Assembly: GCF_016811915.1 (NCBI RefSeq)
Contig: NZ_CP069127.1
Coordinates: 4,436,001-4,500,000, forward strand
Length of the DNA stretch: 64,000 nt
Reading direction: 5' to 3'
Source of the DNA: Brevibacillus choshinensis
GTDB taxonomy: Bacteria > Bacillota > Bacilli > Brevibacillales > Brevibacillaceae
Both the position numbers and the translations under genes were made by a program. This document shows, one piece after another, positions 16,640 through 25,425 of the stretch. The notes below the pieces were generated by a model. It was not told the DNA's origin. It made no database searches and saw only the letters and a program-made list of their open reading frames with translations. The first letter of the stretch is position 1. Each line of letters begins with the position of its first letter.

Positions 16640-16938
16640 TGTTCTCCCTCCATCCTGGTGGCGCCTCGTTTCGTCGCGACCGCGAGGAGCCACATGCCGG
16701 TCTCTTCGGGTCCTTTCGCTTCGTTCATCTGATAGAAACCGCCGATCCATGTTTTGTGACAGGGAAAACAAAAAAAATTTCATTTAGTCGATCCAGTAAC
16801 GCTCCCCATTCTCCAAGAAACGGCTGCGGGAAATTGCTCGCGCAACAAACGGATCGTTCGCAGGTAAACCATCTTTTTTTCCTCCGAGCTCACTATTTTC
16901 TCCTCTGCGTCCGATACATCCTAATAGGGGGGAGTATC

Positions 16939-18360
16939 GTGGACAAGGTTTCCTTTCTGCAGGAAAAAAGCACATTCCATATGAAACATCCAGATCAGAG
17001 TGATCTTTCTTTTTACCGCTGGTTTACCGTGCAGCATCCCGATGAGGCCATCGGCTGGTATCATCTCGGGCGAGAACGAGCAGCGCACGGAGACCGCGAG
17101 CAGGCTCTTGCTGCCTTTCGGAAAGCCTTGCACACAAAGCCTGGCCCCTACTACAACGAGGCCAGAGAAGCGTACCAGGAATTGCTGCGCGAGCGAAAAC
17201 AGGAAGAGTGGCGAAAACGGGCCAGACTCCTCTTTGCCTCACTGCTCTTTCTCTATGTTCAGTTCGCGTTTTCACCTGGCCCTTTGACTGAGCCACCGAG
17301 GTCCTCGACAGCTGCTGCCCTGCAACCGTCTCCAGCCAAGGCGCCTTTTTTGCCGCATGTAGAAGTCATCGCCGTGCCAGCGAATCTGAGTGCAGCTCAG
17401 CGGGAGGTTCAGGTGCGGAGGTATGCGGAAAGCCGCCGCCCTTCTCTTGCGCAACCGTACACGGTCATCGCGGTTCCAGAAGTGGCGGGAGCACCGCTCT
17501 ACACGCCCTTGCTCTTTTACCAGCCAAAAAGCGTGCTCGGCGTGATGCGCTATCATCCACTCAACCGAACGGTCATTCAGCAAAAATGGTTCGATCGTCC
17601 GGGTACCTATGATCAGGATCAAATGCTTCGACAAGCACGTGCTGCATTGACAAAGGAACAGCTGGTCCTAGAGCACGTCCTGACCTTGCGCAATGCACTG
17701 TATCGCTATTATCAACAAAAAGGAAGCCTGCCCGCAGGCCTGTCCCATCTGGCCGGTGCGTATCCGGGCAATTATCTGCCTCAGATTCCCGTACCGCCGC
17801 CGGGACTGGGCATCCTAGCTTATTCTTATCGCCCTGATTTATTTTCTCCAGAGTCTGCCTGGGAGAGCATGCGTGACGTCCTGCCGCTGCCGGGCTATCC
17901 TGAGCCGCTCATCCCGCTTGAACCTTTGCAAATTCATTTGTCGGAGTCGACCCATACCCTGCGGCTCGTCAGCGGCACACAGGTGATTCGCAGCTATCCG
18001 GTCGGGATCGGGAAAAACGGTTCCACACCCGAGGGGTATTTCACCATCCTGCAAAAGATCAACCATCCGCGCGGGCACGACAATATTTACGGAACCAGGG
18101 GAATGGTTTTTCAAAGCAGCGGCTATGCCATCCACGGCACCAATCATCCGGAGAGCATCGGGACTTCCGTCTCCCTCGGCTGCATCCGCATGCTCAACGC
18201 GGCAGTCGAAGAGCTGTACTCCTTCGTCTCTCTCGGAACAGAGGTCATCCTCTCCGATTCTCAGGCACCCGTCTACCCTTGGAGCAACCCTTCGCCGTTT
18301 GTTCTCGAGGCACGGCCAGAGGAAGAGACACCGCAGGTCATCTATCAATGGCTGCACTGA
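16939..18360 (+). CDS. Membrane-anchored L,D-transpeptidase (YkuD domain) with TPR-like N-terminus
   Basis: A 473-residue protein. The cytosolic first 90 residues look like a TPR repeat pair (IGWYHLGRERAAHGDREQAL). One membrane helix follows at about residues 94-111. The outer part ends in a YkuD catalytic domain with His399 in IHGTN and the nucleophile Cys415 in SLGCIRM. YkuD enzymes make 3-3 crosslinks in peptidoglycan or exchange the terminal D-amino acid. There is no LysM domain, unlike B. subtilis YkuD. The GTG at 16939 has GGGGGGAG four bases before it. It is divergent from the ECF sigma gene and could be one of its targets. An in-frame extension further upstream was rejected because it runs into the sigma gene. 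Confidence 0.82.
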   Translation: MDKVSFLQEKSTFHMKHPDQSDLSFYRWFTVQHPDEAIGWYHLGRERAAHGDREQALAAFRKALHTKPGPYYNEAREAYQELLRERKQEEWRKRARLLFASLLFLYVQFAFSPGPLTEPPRSSTAAALQPSPAKAPFLPHVEVIAVPANLSAAQREVQVRRYAESRRPSLAQPYTVIAVPEVAGAPLYTPLLFYQPKSVLGVMRYHPLNRTVIQQKWFDRPGTYDQDQMLRQARAALTKEQLVLEHVLTLRNALYRYYQQKGSLPAGLSHLAGAYPGNYLPQIPVPPPGLGILAYSYRPDLFSPESAWESMRDVLPLPGYPEPLIPLEPLQIHLSESTHTLRLVSGTQVIRSYPVGIGKNGSTPEGYFTILQKINHPRGHDNIYGTRGMVFQSSGYAIHGTNHPESIGTSVSLGCIRMLNAAVEELYSFVSLGTEVILSDSQAPVYPWSNPSPFVLEARPEEETPQVIYQWLH

Positions 18361-18442
18361 GGCTGCATGATAGTAGAAAAGACGAATAACCCGCTCAAAA
18401 TGTTACGATCCATTCTTTGCTAGCCCAGTCAAAATACCTGCT

Positions 18443-18475
18443 AAAAAGCGCGCTCCCGATGGGAACGCGCTTTAC
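18443..18475. terminator. Bidirectional intrinsic terminator
   Basis: AAAGCGCG / CGCGCTTT stem, with inner pairing TCCC / GGGA. It lies between the convergent L,D-transpeptidase gene and the 115-residue protein gene. Confidence 0.75.
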
Positions 18476-18485
18476 TTTGCTTCAT

Positions 18486-18833
18486 TTATTGTTCTTCCAA
18501 TTGGCTGATCTTTTCTTCTTGTTCTTCTTCCGGGTTCCAATGATCGAGCACTTTGCCTTGGAGCACTTTACCCTTGATGAATTCAACTTGCTGCTCGGTA
18601 AAATCCTGTGCCCACTCGATCTCCAATTCCTCAGCCAGTCTCACGACGGTCAGCAGTTCTGACCAAGCGACATAGCGTTTGTACCAGAAAAACTGAGGCT
18701 GCTCATTCATGTATGGGTAGAGATCATCAAAATCGGTGTGTTTACAGTCGAGAGCTCGCTCAAAATTCACTTTGGTTTGGCGCAACTGATCTTTAAAGAA
18801 TGTGGGTAAATCCTTTTGTGCGTAGTCAGACAT
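18486..18833 (-). CDS. Hypothetical protein, 115 aa
   Basis: An acidic, mostly helical soluble protein that I do not recognise. It has aromatic-rich helices (FFWYKRYVAW near residue 48) and a glutamate-rich C-terminal tail (EEEQEEKISQLEEQ). It has no signal or membrane segment. It is single, between the bidirectional terminator and the class A PBP gene on the same strand. The ATG at 18833 follows a G-rich site (GGGGGGAC) at six bases. Confidence 0.7.
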   Translation of the reverse strand: MSDYAQKDLPTFFKDQLRQTKVNFERALDCKHTDFDDLYPYMNEQPQFFWYKRYVAWSELLTVVRLAEELEIEWAQDFTEQQVEFIKGKVLQGKVLDHWNPEEEQEEKISQLEEQ

Positions 18834-18933
18834 GGACTGTCCCCCCTGTCTCCCGATTTATTGGTATTGTACCACGCGAAAGAAGATGTGCAAATAGGTG
18901 AAACTGTTTGAGTTGTTCATCTTATTCCAGTCA

Positions 18934-21462
18934 TTAGCCATTGGTACCATTTGAATCTGGATTTTGGCCTCCCTGATCGGCTGGTGGCGGAGGCAATTCA
19001 ATGCCTTGCGATGGCGTTCCAGACTGTCCTTGGCCAGGATTTACGATATCTGGCGGCGGAGAAGGTGAGTCGCCAGGATTCGAATGGTTCCCTGAATTTC
19101 CCTGATCCTGCCCGTTTTGGTAGCCGTTATCACCATTCCCTGAATCGGAAGGCTGCCCCTCGGAGTTTTCATCTCCATGATCAGAAGGATTGCTGCCGTC
19201 CGTGCTATGGTCGGCATTCTCGCCCGCGTTTAGCAGGTTCTCCAGTTGCGTGCTGTTGATTTCCACCACCTTGGACGGCGCCTCTTCCTGACCTTCTGCA
19301 TTGCGGGGGACGACCATGTATTTGTAAGGTGTCGTACTATCCAGTTCATCGACAAACACCATTTCTTTCAGACCGGAAGCAATCTGCTGCCGCTCTCCGT
19401 TTGGCAGGATGCGGTACACATCATAGGTGTAATCCGGGGATCCTCCGATCCAGCTCAGGACCGCCTTCAGCTTGCCGTTGTCGAGTGTCATGTCTGCTGC
19501 CAGCTGAATGGGAGATTCCGTTGTTTCCTCCGGTTTCTCCTCCTCTTGCACTCCGCCCGGTTTGACGAAGTCGCCGGATTTTACGCCTTTGAGACCGTCC
19601 GCCAGTACTTTGGAGAACATCTGCGCCGTCAAGCTGCTGCCTTGGCGCATCAAGTGCTGTTTGTCCTCAGGGTCAAAGCCCATCCAGACCGCACCGACGT
19701 ACTCCGGTGTGTAGCCAACGAACCAGGCGTCTTTGTTGACATCGCTGCCGCCTACAATCGACTGGGTCGTACCCGTTTTCCCTGCTACATGACGCCCAGA
19801 GATTCGCGCTGCCTTACCGGTACCCTCCTGAACGGCACGCTCCAGCATGGAGTGAACTTCCCAAGCAGATTCCGGCTTCAGCACTTGCGTTTGTTTCACC
19901 TCATAGACGCGATCGATTCCCACGCTTTTATTGGTGAGTTTCGTGATCGAGTGCGCCTCCGACATCAAGCCGCCATTCGGGAATGCCGTGTAGGCCTGCG
20001 CCATTTTCAGTGGAGATGTCCCTTTGCTGAGTCCGCCCAGCGCGATAGCCAGGTTGCGGTCCTCTGGCGCGAGATCGATGCCGAATTTGTTCAAGTAATC
20101 CAATCCCGTTTTGACTCCGATTTCGTTCAGCAGCCAAACCGCCGGGACGTTGAGTGAGTCGATCAACGCACGGTTCATGCTGACAGAATCACTGTATCGG
20201 TTGTTGTAGTTGCGCGGCTCATAGCCATTAAAGCTTTGTCGCTTGTTGCTCAGGGACGAGTTGGATCCCCACTTGCTGTCGTAATCGATAGCCGGCGCAT
20301 ACACCGCCAGGGGCTTAAACGACGACCCCGGCTGACGCTGCATGTCAGTCGCGTAATTGAAGCCTTTCGCCGCGTAATTGCGACCTCCGATCATGCCCGC
20401 AATTCCGCCGTTTTTGGCGTCAACGACGATCATTGCAGATTCCACGCCTCTTTTTGCTCCGTCTTTGGGGAAGTTTTTCGCGTTGGCGTATTGCTCGACC
20501 ATCGCGTCTTGCAATTGCGGATCAAATGTCGTGTGGACTTCCCAGCCGCCGCGGTACAGCTCTTCCTCTGTCACGCCGTAGCGCGCTTCCGCTTCATCCA
20601 CCATGTGGTCGAAGAAGGCGCGGTAGCCTTTTTTCAGGCTGGCACCCGCGGTTTCTGTCGGTTCTGTCGGCAGGGGCTTAGCTTGCTCCTGTTCCTTTTG
20701 CTCCTTCGTGAGGATCCCTTCCTCCATCATCAGACGAAGGATCGTGTCTCTCCGCTCTTTTGCCCGATCAGGATAGTTGAACGGGCTATAATAGGTCGGC
20801 GACTTCGGAATCGCTGCCAGCGTCGCCGCATCCGCTGCAGTAAAATTCGGATCGCTAACGGACTTGCCAAGGTAATAATTGGCTGCGTCCTCGACACCGA
20901 ACTCCCCTTCACCCAAGTACACGCGATTCAAGTACATCTCGAGGATCTGATCTTTGGAGTATCTGCGTTCGAGACCGATAGCAATACTCATCTCTTTTGT
21001 TTTTCTCCAAAAGGTTTGATCCATCGTGAGGAATACGGTTCTGGCCAACTGCTGAGTGATGGTACTTCCGCCTTCAGCCAACGATCCTTTTTTGATGTCA
21101 TTAATGATGGCGCCACCAATCCGGATCATATCTATGCCTTTGTGTTCGTAGAAGCGTTGGTCTTCGACAGTAAGGAAGGCGTTGATCAACACTTTCGGCA
21201 TTTCATTGATCGGCTTGTAATGACGGTTTTTTTCACGAATGAGACTCGTCATCTCATTCCCGTTTTTGTCGTATATGACCGTTGGTTCTGCTTTCAGATC
21301 CTTCAGTTTCTGTTCATTTTCGGTAATCATCCGATCTCCGGCGTAAAGAAGGGCAAAATACCCACCAATGACGCTGAGAATCAGGAAGATTGCGAACGAT
21401 ACGGCAATCATCAGCAAGCTGTTCTTTTTCTTCCTGACTTTCTTCTTGGCCTTTGTTGCCAT
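18934..21462 (-). CDS. Class A penicillin-binding protein (PBP1A-like)
   Basis: An 842-residue bifunctional peptidoglycan synthase. A basic cytosolic end (KAKKKVRKKK) precedes a membrane helix at about 17-40. The GT51 glycosyltransferase domain follows, with catalytic Glu in VEDQRFYEHKG and GGSTITQQLART. The transpeptidase domain has the acyl-serine in PGSSFKPL (about residue 380), SLN in the second motif and KTGTT near 560. A fibronectin-like domain (about 660-745) and a low-complexity Asn/Gly/Ser/Pro tail end it. The ATG at 21462 has CAGGAGGT six bases before it. It is similar in layout to Bacillus PonA; the exact paralogue is not certain. Confidence 0.92.
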   Translation of the reverse strand: MATKAKKKVRKKKNSLLMIAVSFAIFLILSVIGGYFALLYAGDRMITENEQKLKDLKAEPTVIYDKNGNEMTSLIREKNRHYKPINEMPKVLINAFLTVEDQRFYEHKGIDMIRIGGAIINDIKKGSLAEGGSTITQQLARTVFLTMDQTFWRKTKEMSIAIGLERRYSKDQILEMYLNRVYLGEGEFGVEDAANYYLGKSVSDPNFTAADAATLAAIPKSPTYYSPFNYPDRAKERRDTILRLMMEEGILTKEQKEQEQAKPLPTEPTETAGASLKKGYRAFFDHMVDEAEARYGVTEEELYRGGWEVHTTFDPQLQDAMVEQYANAKNFPKDGAKRGVESAMIVVDAKNGGIAGMIGGRNYAAKGFNYATDMQRQPGSSFKPLAVYAPAIDYDSKWGSNSSLSNKRQSFNGYEPRNYNNRYSDSVSMNRALIDSLNVPAVWLLNEIGVKTGLDYLNKFGIDLAPEDRNLAIALGGLSKGTSPLKMAQAYTAFPNGGLMSEAHSITKLTNKSVGIDRVYEVKQTQVLKPESAWEVHSMLERAVQEGTGKAARISGRHVAGKTGTTQSIVGGSDVNKDAWFVGYTPEYVGAVWMGFDPEDKQHLMRQGSSLTAQMFSKVLADGLKGVKSGDFVKPGGVQEEEKPEETTESPIQLAADMTLDNGKLKAVLSWIGGSPDYTYDVYRILPNGERQQIASGLKEMVFVDELDSTTPYKYMVVPRNAEGQEEAPSKVVEINSTQLENLLNAGENADHSTDGSNPSDHGDENSEGQPSDSGNGDNGYQNGQDQGNSGNHSNPGDSPSPPPDIVNPGQGQSGTPSQGIELPPPPADQGGQNPDSNGTNG

Positions 21463-21545
21463 TGCTTACCTCCTGGTTTTCTCTCTCCCCCACATCTTAT
21501 AGACGGATGCATTTTAAAAAAGTTTCTGGGTTTTGGCACGTGTCT

Positions 21546-21574
21546 ATCATTCCACACTCGCCCTGGTTTGACAA
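21546..21574 (-). promoter_or_regulatory. Candidate sigma-A promoter of the class A PBP gene
   Basis: TTGTCA (21574-21569), a 17-base spacer and AATGAT (21551-21546) on the minus strand, about 85 bases before the start codon. Confidence 0.45.
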
Positions 21575-21633
21575 GCGATTAGACCAGCAAAGCAACAGCT
21601 GAACGGCAAGTTGACTAGCCTCCCCGGCTGCCA

Positions 21634-21652
21634 ATGGTACCTATAGTACCAT
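21634..21652. repeat. Perfect 19-base dyad ATGGTAC-CTATA-GTACCAT
   Basis: Seven-base arms around a five-base centre. It lies 60 bases upstream of the PBP promoter and just beyond the transketolase terminator. It is a possible operator. Confidence 0.4.
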
Positions 21653-21684
21653 CCTTTGGGTGATTTGTGGCTTCATAGTACTGG

Positions 21685-21723
21685 AAAAAGCCTATCCCCG
21701 TTCATGGGAGATAGGCCTTTTCT
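21685..21723 (-). terminator. Intrinsic terminator of tkt
   Basis: AAGGCCTATCTCCC and GGGGATAGGCTTTTT form a strong stem on the minus strand, about 15 bases after the tkt stop. Confidence 0.8.
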
Positions 21724-21737
21724 TCTATAGAAGCGTA

Positions 21738-23744
21738 TTACTTAAGCAGCTCTTCTGCCTGCGCGACGACGTTTTCAACAGTAAATCCGTATTCTTTCAT
21801 GATGCGTTCGCCAGGTGCGGATGCGCCGAACTGGTTGATGGCAATCACTTTGCCGCCATCTCCCGCGTAGCGCTCCCAGCCCATCGGAGAACCCATTTCT
21901 ACCGCGACACGTGCTTTCACGCCGGACGGAATGACAGACTCGCGATATTCCTGGGATTGACGCTCAAACAGATTCCAGCTCGGCATGGAAACGACGCGCG
22001 CTTCGATGCCTTTGGACAGAAGCTGTTCACGCGCTTGCATCACCAGGGATACCTCGGAGCCTGTTGCGATCAGGATCAATTGCGGTTTGCCGCTTGGAGC
22101 ATCGGCCAACACGTACGCACCTTTGGTTACGCCTTCTGCCGCTTTTTCCATCGTTTCCGGCAGGACGGGCAGGTTTTGACGGGTCAGCACGAGCACAACC
22201 GGCTCATCTGTACGGGATACCGCATATTTCCACGCTTCGTTCGTTTCAACTGCATCGGCTGGGCGCAGGATGGTCAGGCCTGGCATCGCACGCAGAGAAG
22301 CCAGCTGCTCGATCGGCTCATGCGTAGGTCCATCCTCACCGACTGCGATGGAGTCATGCGTGAAGACATACACGACTGGTTGCTTCATTAAAGCGGACAG
22401 ACGAATGGCTGGACGTACGTAGTCGGAGAACACGAAGAAGGTTCCGCCGTATACTTTTACGCCGCCATGCAAAGCCATCCCGTTCAGAGCTGCGCCCATC
22501 GCGAACTCACGAACACCAAACCAGATATTGCGGCCATCATAGCTGCCCGGGAGGAAATTGCCCGCCTCTTTGATCACGGTGTTGTTGGAGTGAGCCAGGT
22601 CAGCGGATCCCCCGAGGAAGTACGGAACGGTTTTCGCAAGCGCATTGATCGCATTACCGGAAGCCACGCGCGTAGCCAGCTTCGCACCTGCTTCATATGC
22701 CGGCATGCTGCTGTCCCACCCGCTTGGCAGCTGTCCTTCTGCCGCTGTCTGGAACTGCTCCGCCAGCTCGGGATAGGCTTTTGCGTATGCAGCAAAGAGG
22801 TCGCCCCACGCCGCTTCGGCTTTTTCGCCCTGGTCAGCCAGGCTTGCGTACAGCTCGGCCACTTCAGCCGGTACGTGGAATTCGTTTTCATGGGTCCACG
22901 CGTAGTTCTGTTTCGTCAGCTTCACTTCTTCTTTACCCAGCGGCGCTCCGTGAGAGGAACTGGAGCCGCCTTTGTTCGGGCTTCCGTAACCGATGACGGT
23001 TTTCACCTCGATCAGGGCTGGGCGATCCGTATCCTGTTTCGCCTCTTCGATCGCCTTTTCGATCGCAGCCAAGTCGTTTCCGTCTTCTACACGCAGGTAT
23101 TGCCAGCCGTACGCTTGGTAGCGCTGAGCCACGTTTTCCGAGAAGGAACGGGAGAGCTCGCCGTCGAGAGAAATGTCATTGGAATCGTAGAGTACGATCA
23201 TTTTACCCAATTTGAGATGTGCCGCCAGAGAGGAAGCCTCGCTGGATACACCCTCCATCAAATCACCATCACCGCAGATGACATAGGTGTAGTGGTTGAC
23301 GATGTCAAAGCTGTCACGGTTGTATACAGCTGCCATATGCTTCTCTGCCATGGCCATCCCTACTGCCATCGCGATCCCTTGTCCCAAAGGACCCGTGGTC
23401 GCATCGACACCGGCCGTATGTCCGAATTCCGGATGGCCAGGCGTTTTGCTGCCCCATTGACGGAAATTATGTAAGTCTTCCAGTGAAACATCGTATTTCA
23501 TCAAATGCAACATCGAGTATAATAGCATAGAGCCATGTCCAGCCGAGAGTACGAACCGGTCACGGTCTATCCATTTCGGGTTGCTTGGATTCACTTTCAT
23601 AAAACGGCTCCACAGGACATGTGCCATCGGAGCAGCACCCATCGGCATTCCCGGATGGCCGGAATTAGCCCTTTCGATCGCATCAATAGCCAGTGTGCGA
23701 ATGGTATTAATCGATAGTTGATCAACAGACGCTTGCTGAGTCAT
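21738..23744 (-). CDS. tkt: Transketolase
   Basis: A 668-residue thiamine-diphosphate enzyme of the pentose phosphate pathway that moves two-carbon units between ketose and aldose phosphates. Visible are SGHPGMPMGAAPMAHVLW near residue 27, the cofactor-binding GDGDLMEGVSSEA (GDG motif) near 155, and the C-terminal half's EDGPTHEPIEQLASLRAMP near 475. The length matches bacterial Tkt. The frame is open 34 codons further upstream, but the ATG at 23744 with AAGGAGG ten bases before gives the conserved N-terminus. It is transcribed alone, with an extended -10 promoter and its own terminator. Confidence 0.96.
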   Translation of the reverse strand: MTQQASVDQLSINTIRTLAIDAIERANSGHPGMPMGAAPMAHVLWSRFMKVNPSNPKWIDRDRFVLSAGHGSMLLYSMLHLMKYDVSLEDLHNFRQWGSKTPGHPEFGHTAGVDATTGPLGQGIAMAVGMAMAEKHMAAVYNRDSFDIVNHYTYVICGDGDLMEGVSSEASSLAAHLKLGKMIVLYDSNDISLDGELSRSFSENVAQRYQAYGWQYLRVEDGNDLAAIEKAIEEAKQDTDRPALIEVKTVIGYGSPNKGGSSSSHGAPLGKEEVKLTKQNYAWTHENEFHVPAEVAELYASLADQGEKAEAAWGDLFAAYAKAYPELAEQFQTAAEGQLPSGWDSSMPAYEAGAKLATRVASGNAINALAKTVPYFLGGSADLAHSNNTVIKEAGNFLPGSYDGRNIWFGVREFAMGAALNGMALHGGVKVYGGTFFVFSDYVRPAIRLSALMKQPVVYVFTHDSIAVGEDGPTHEPIEQLASLRAMPGLTILRPADAVETNEAWKYAVSRTDEPVVLVLTRQNLPVLPETMEKAAEGVTKGAYVLADAPSGKPQLILIATGSEVSLVMQAREQLLSKGIEARVVSMPSWNLFERQSQEYRESVIPSGVKARVAVEMGSPMGWERYAGDGGKVIAINQFGASAPGERIMKEYGFTVENVVAQAEELLK

Positions 23745-23817
23745 CTCGCAAAATCCTCCTTGCTTTTTTGAAAAAGCGATTTGTGATACGTGAGAACGGA
23801 TTAAAACACACTGCCCA

Positions 23818-23826
23818 ATTATAGCA
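23818..23826 (-). promoter_or_regulatory. Extended -10 promoter of tkt
   Basis: TGCTATAAT on the minus strand, a perfect -10 box with TG extension, about 75 bases before the tkt start. No clear -35 box was seen. Confidence 0.5.
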
Positions 23827-23878
23827 TAGTTCCCCATTACAAGCATGCCCTGCTCTTGAATTTAGGAGGTACCTCCCT

Positions 23879-24034
23879 ATGTCATCTACCATGTATCTGA
23901 TCATCGGAATTGTACTGGCTTTGGCTGGCTTCGGAATGCTTTTCGCCGCGATGTCCAGCTCGCCTATACTGAAGAAAAATCGCGAGCAACGGCGTAAGAA
24001 AGCTGCAGAAAACCATCGCCCCGACGAAGGGTAA
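23879..24034 (+). CDS. Small single-pass membrane protein, 51 aa
   Basis: A 51-residue peptide beginning MSSTMYLIIGIVLALAG with one membrane helix (about residues 5-26) and a strongly basic, charged tail (KKNREQRRKKAAENHR). The ribosome binding site AGGAGGT lies eight bases before the ATG and forms part of a 12-base palindrome (GGAGGTACCTCC, 23865-23876). It is 16 bases ahead of the Nudix gene and probably co-transcribed. I recognise no family. Confidence 0.65.
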   Translation: MSSTMYLIIGIVLALAGFGMLFAAMSSSPILKKNREQRRKKAAENHRPDEG

Positions 24035-24050
24035 CAGAGCGGAGGATCCG

Positions 24051-24509
24051 ATGAGAAAAAACTGGCATACCATGCCTGTCGCTGTACACCTATTCTTCAT
24101 GAAAGGCGCGGAGATCCTGCTGCTGCGCCGCTACAACACTGGCTATGAGGACGGGAATTACAGCGTTCCGGCAGGTCACGTCGAAAGCGGCGAGGAAGTC
24201 TCAGCCGCTGCGATCCGAGAGGCGTACGAGGAATGCGGAATTGTGATCGATCCAAAGGACCTGCACGTCGTCGGTGTCATGCACCGCAAATCCGACGAAG
24301 AGCGTATAGATTTTTTCCTGAAAACGACGAGCTGGTGTGGAGATATCATCAATGCAGAGCCCCAGAAATGCGATGAACTGCGCTGGGCAGACATGGATAA
24401 TCTGCCGGACAATGTCATCCCCTATGTGCGCAAAGCAATTGAGAATGCCCGAGACGGTCAATGGTTTGACAGCTTTGGATTTGAACCAGTCCCAGCTCCA
24501 TCGCGTTAA
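24051..24509 (+). CDS. Nudix hydrolase
   Basis: A 152-residue pyrophosphohydrolase with a complete Nudix box: it begins GHVESGEE near residue 43 and continues to the REAYEECGI core, matching G-x5-E-x7-R-E-U-x-E-E-x-G-U. The sequence before it (YSVPAGHVE) is common in members acting on nucleotides or nucleotide sugars. The substrate is not predictable. The start has GCGGAGG five bases upstream. It follows the small membrane protein gene closely and ends at a strong terminator. Confidence 0.88.
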   Translation: MRKNWHTMPVAVHLFFMKGAEILLLRRYNTGYEDGNYSVPAGHVESGEEVSAAAIREAYEECGIVIDPKDLHVVGVMHRKSDEERIDFFLKTTSWCGDIINAEPQKCDELRWADMDNLPDNVIPYVRKAIENARDGQWFDSFGFEPVPAPSR

Positions 24510-24518
24510 ACTTCGCGA

Positions 24519-24566
24519 AAAAAACAACCGTCCAGAGGCCTTGTTCCTCGAGACGGTTGTTTTTTG
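24519..24566. terminator. Bidirectional intrinsic terminator
   Basis: AAACAACCGTC / GACGGTTGTTT stem with A and T runs on either side, between the convergent Nudix and DedA genes. Confidence 0.8.
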
Positions 24567-24567
24567 T

Positions 24568-25146
24568 TTATGAGTGAAACCAGTTCCTCGACCGACGAAG
24601 CTGTCGGAATGCCGCATAAGCCAATGCGATGAGGAACATCCCTGTCAACGCAATCTTACTGTAGCTGTACACGCCCGCCGCCAGCCATTCCATTTTGTCA
24701 GGAAACCAGTAGCCTGCTAAAAAGTAGTGAAGCGTCCATACAAAGCTGCTCGGCAAAATAACAAGCAAATAGTGATGAGGACGAAACCGGTATGCACCCG
24801 CCAAAAAAGGAGCCAGATACCGCACACCCGGAATGAAAAGACTCAGGCACAGCAGCCATCCCGCATGCTTGAATCCCTCCCTCCCCTTGTTCTTCCCAGT
24901 CAAAGTGCCACGGCGCTGCTGGACCCGAGAGACGATCACCGAGCCCAAAAGAGCACCTGCGCAGTAGCAAGTCGTCAAAACGATCAAGAGCGCCAGATGA
25001 ACGGCCACAAAGGCAGTTCCTATGTAGACATCCGAATGCGCGGCCGAAGCCCCTGCGTTCATCACGACGATTTCATCCGGAATCAGCTTACTCGTCATTT
25101 CCTTTCCTATGCGGACGAATAACCCGAAGAAACTATGCAATTCCAC
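24568..25146 (-). CDS. DedA (SNARE-associated/VTT) family membrane protein
   Basis: A 192-residue membrane protein with about five helices. The conserved DedA segment is visible: FIPGVRYLAPFLAGAYRF near residue 104, with the arginine and the glycine-rich turn. DedA proteins flip phospholipids or undecaprenyl phosphate across the membrane; which one applies here is unknown. The glycine-rich re-entrant loop near the N-terminus is less typical (GALLGSVIV at about 65), so this may be a divergent branch. GTG start at 25146 with GGAGGG seven bases before it. Confidence 0.75.
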   Translation of the reverse strand: MELHSFFGLFVRIGKEMTSKLIPDEIVVMNAGASAAHSDVYIGTAFVAVHLALLIVLTTCYCAGALLGSVIVSRVQQRRGTLTGKNKGREGFKHAGWLLCLSLFIPGVRYLAPFLAGAYRFRPHHYLLVILPSSFVWTLHYFLAGYWFPDKMEWLAAGVYSYSKIALTGMFLIALAYAAFRQLRRSRNWFHS

Positions 25147-25425
25147 GAATTATCCCTCCCTCGGTTTCTTCCTCTCTATGCTAACGAAGAAACCTTTCAA
25201 AAAGGGAGAGAAACGTTTAAGAATTCCTAAAGGATTTCTGAAAAATTTCTTACGAATAGGCTCTGTTCAATCAGGCACATCGATTTTACAAAACGTATGT
25301 TGAGTTTGACCCGCTCTATCATAATCCTCCTCGATTTGGGGATAATTGGGTGTATACCCCAATGCTAAGGCTCGAATAAACTGATTGCAGTAACCATGAA
25401 CGACTAAAGACCACTGGGAGACTCT
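25147..25425. other. AT-rich region between the DedA and CBO0543-like genes
   Basis: It should hold both divergent promoters. On the minus strand a frame without start codon (stop at 25271-25273) reads like a protein tail (for example FIRALALGYTPNYPQIEEDY) and continues opposite the next gene. It may be a decayed gene or chance. Confidence 0.3.

Noticed and set aside
16640..16783. Upstream extension of the ECF sigma factor
   Set aside because: Arg-rich, non-conserved residues with no ribosome binding site; the start near 16639 gives the expected sigma domain order.
20236..21582. A 448-codon plus-strand frame opposite the class A PBP gene
   Set aside because: It lies fully opposite conserved PBP motifs, is rich in Arg/His/Cys/Phe and lacks a ribosome binding site.
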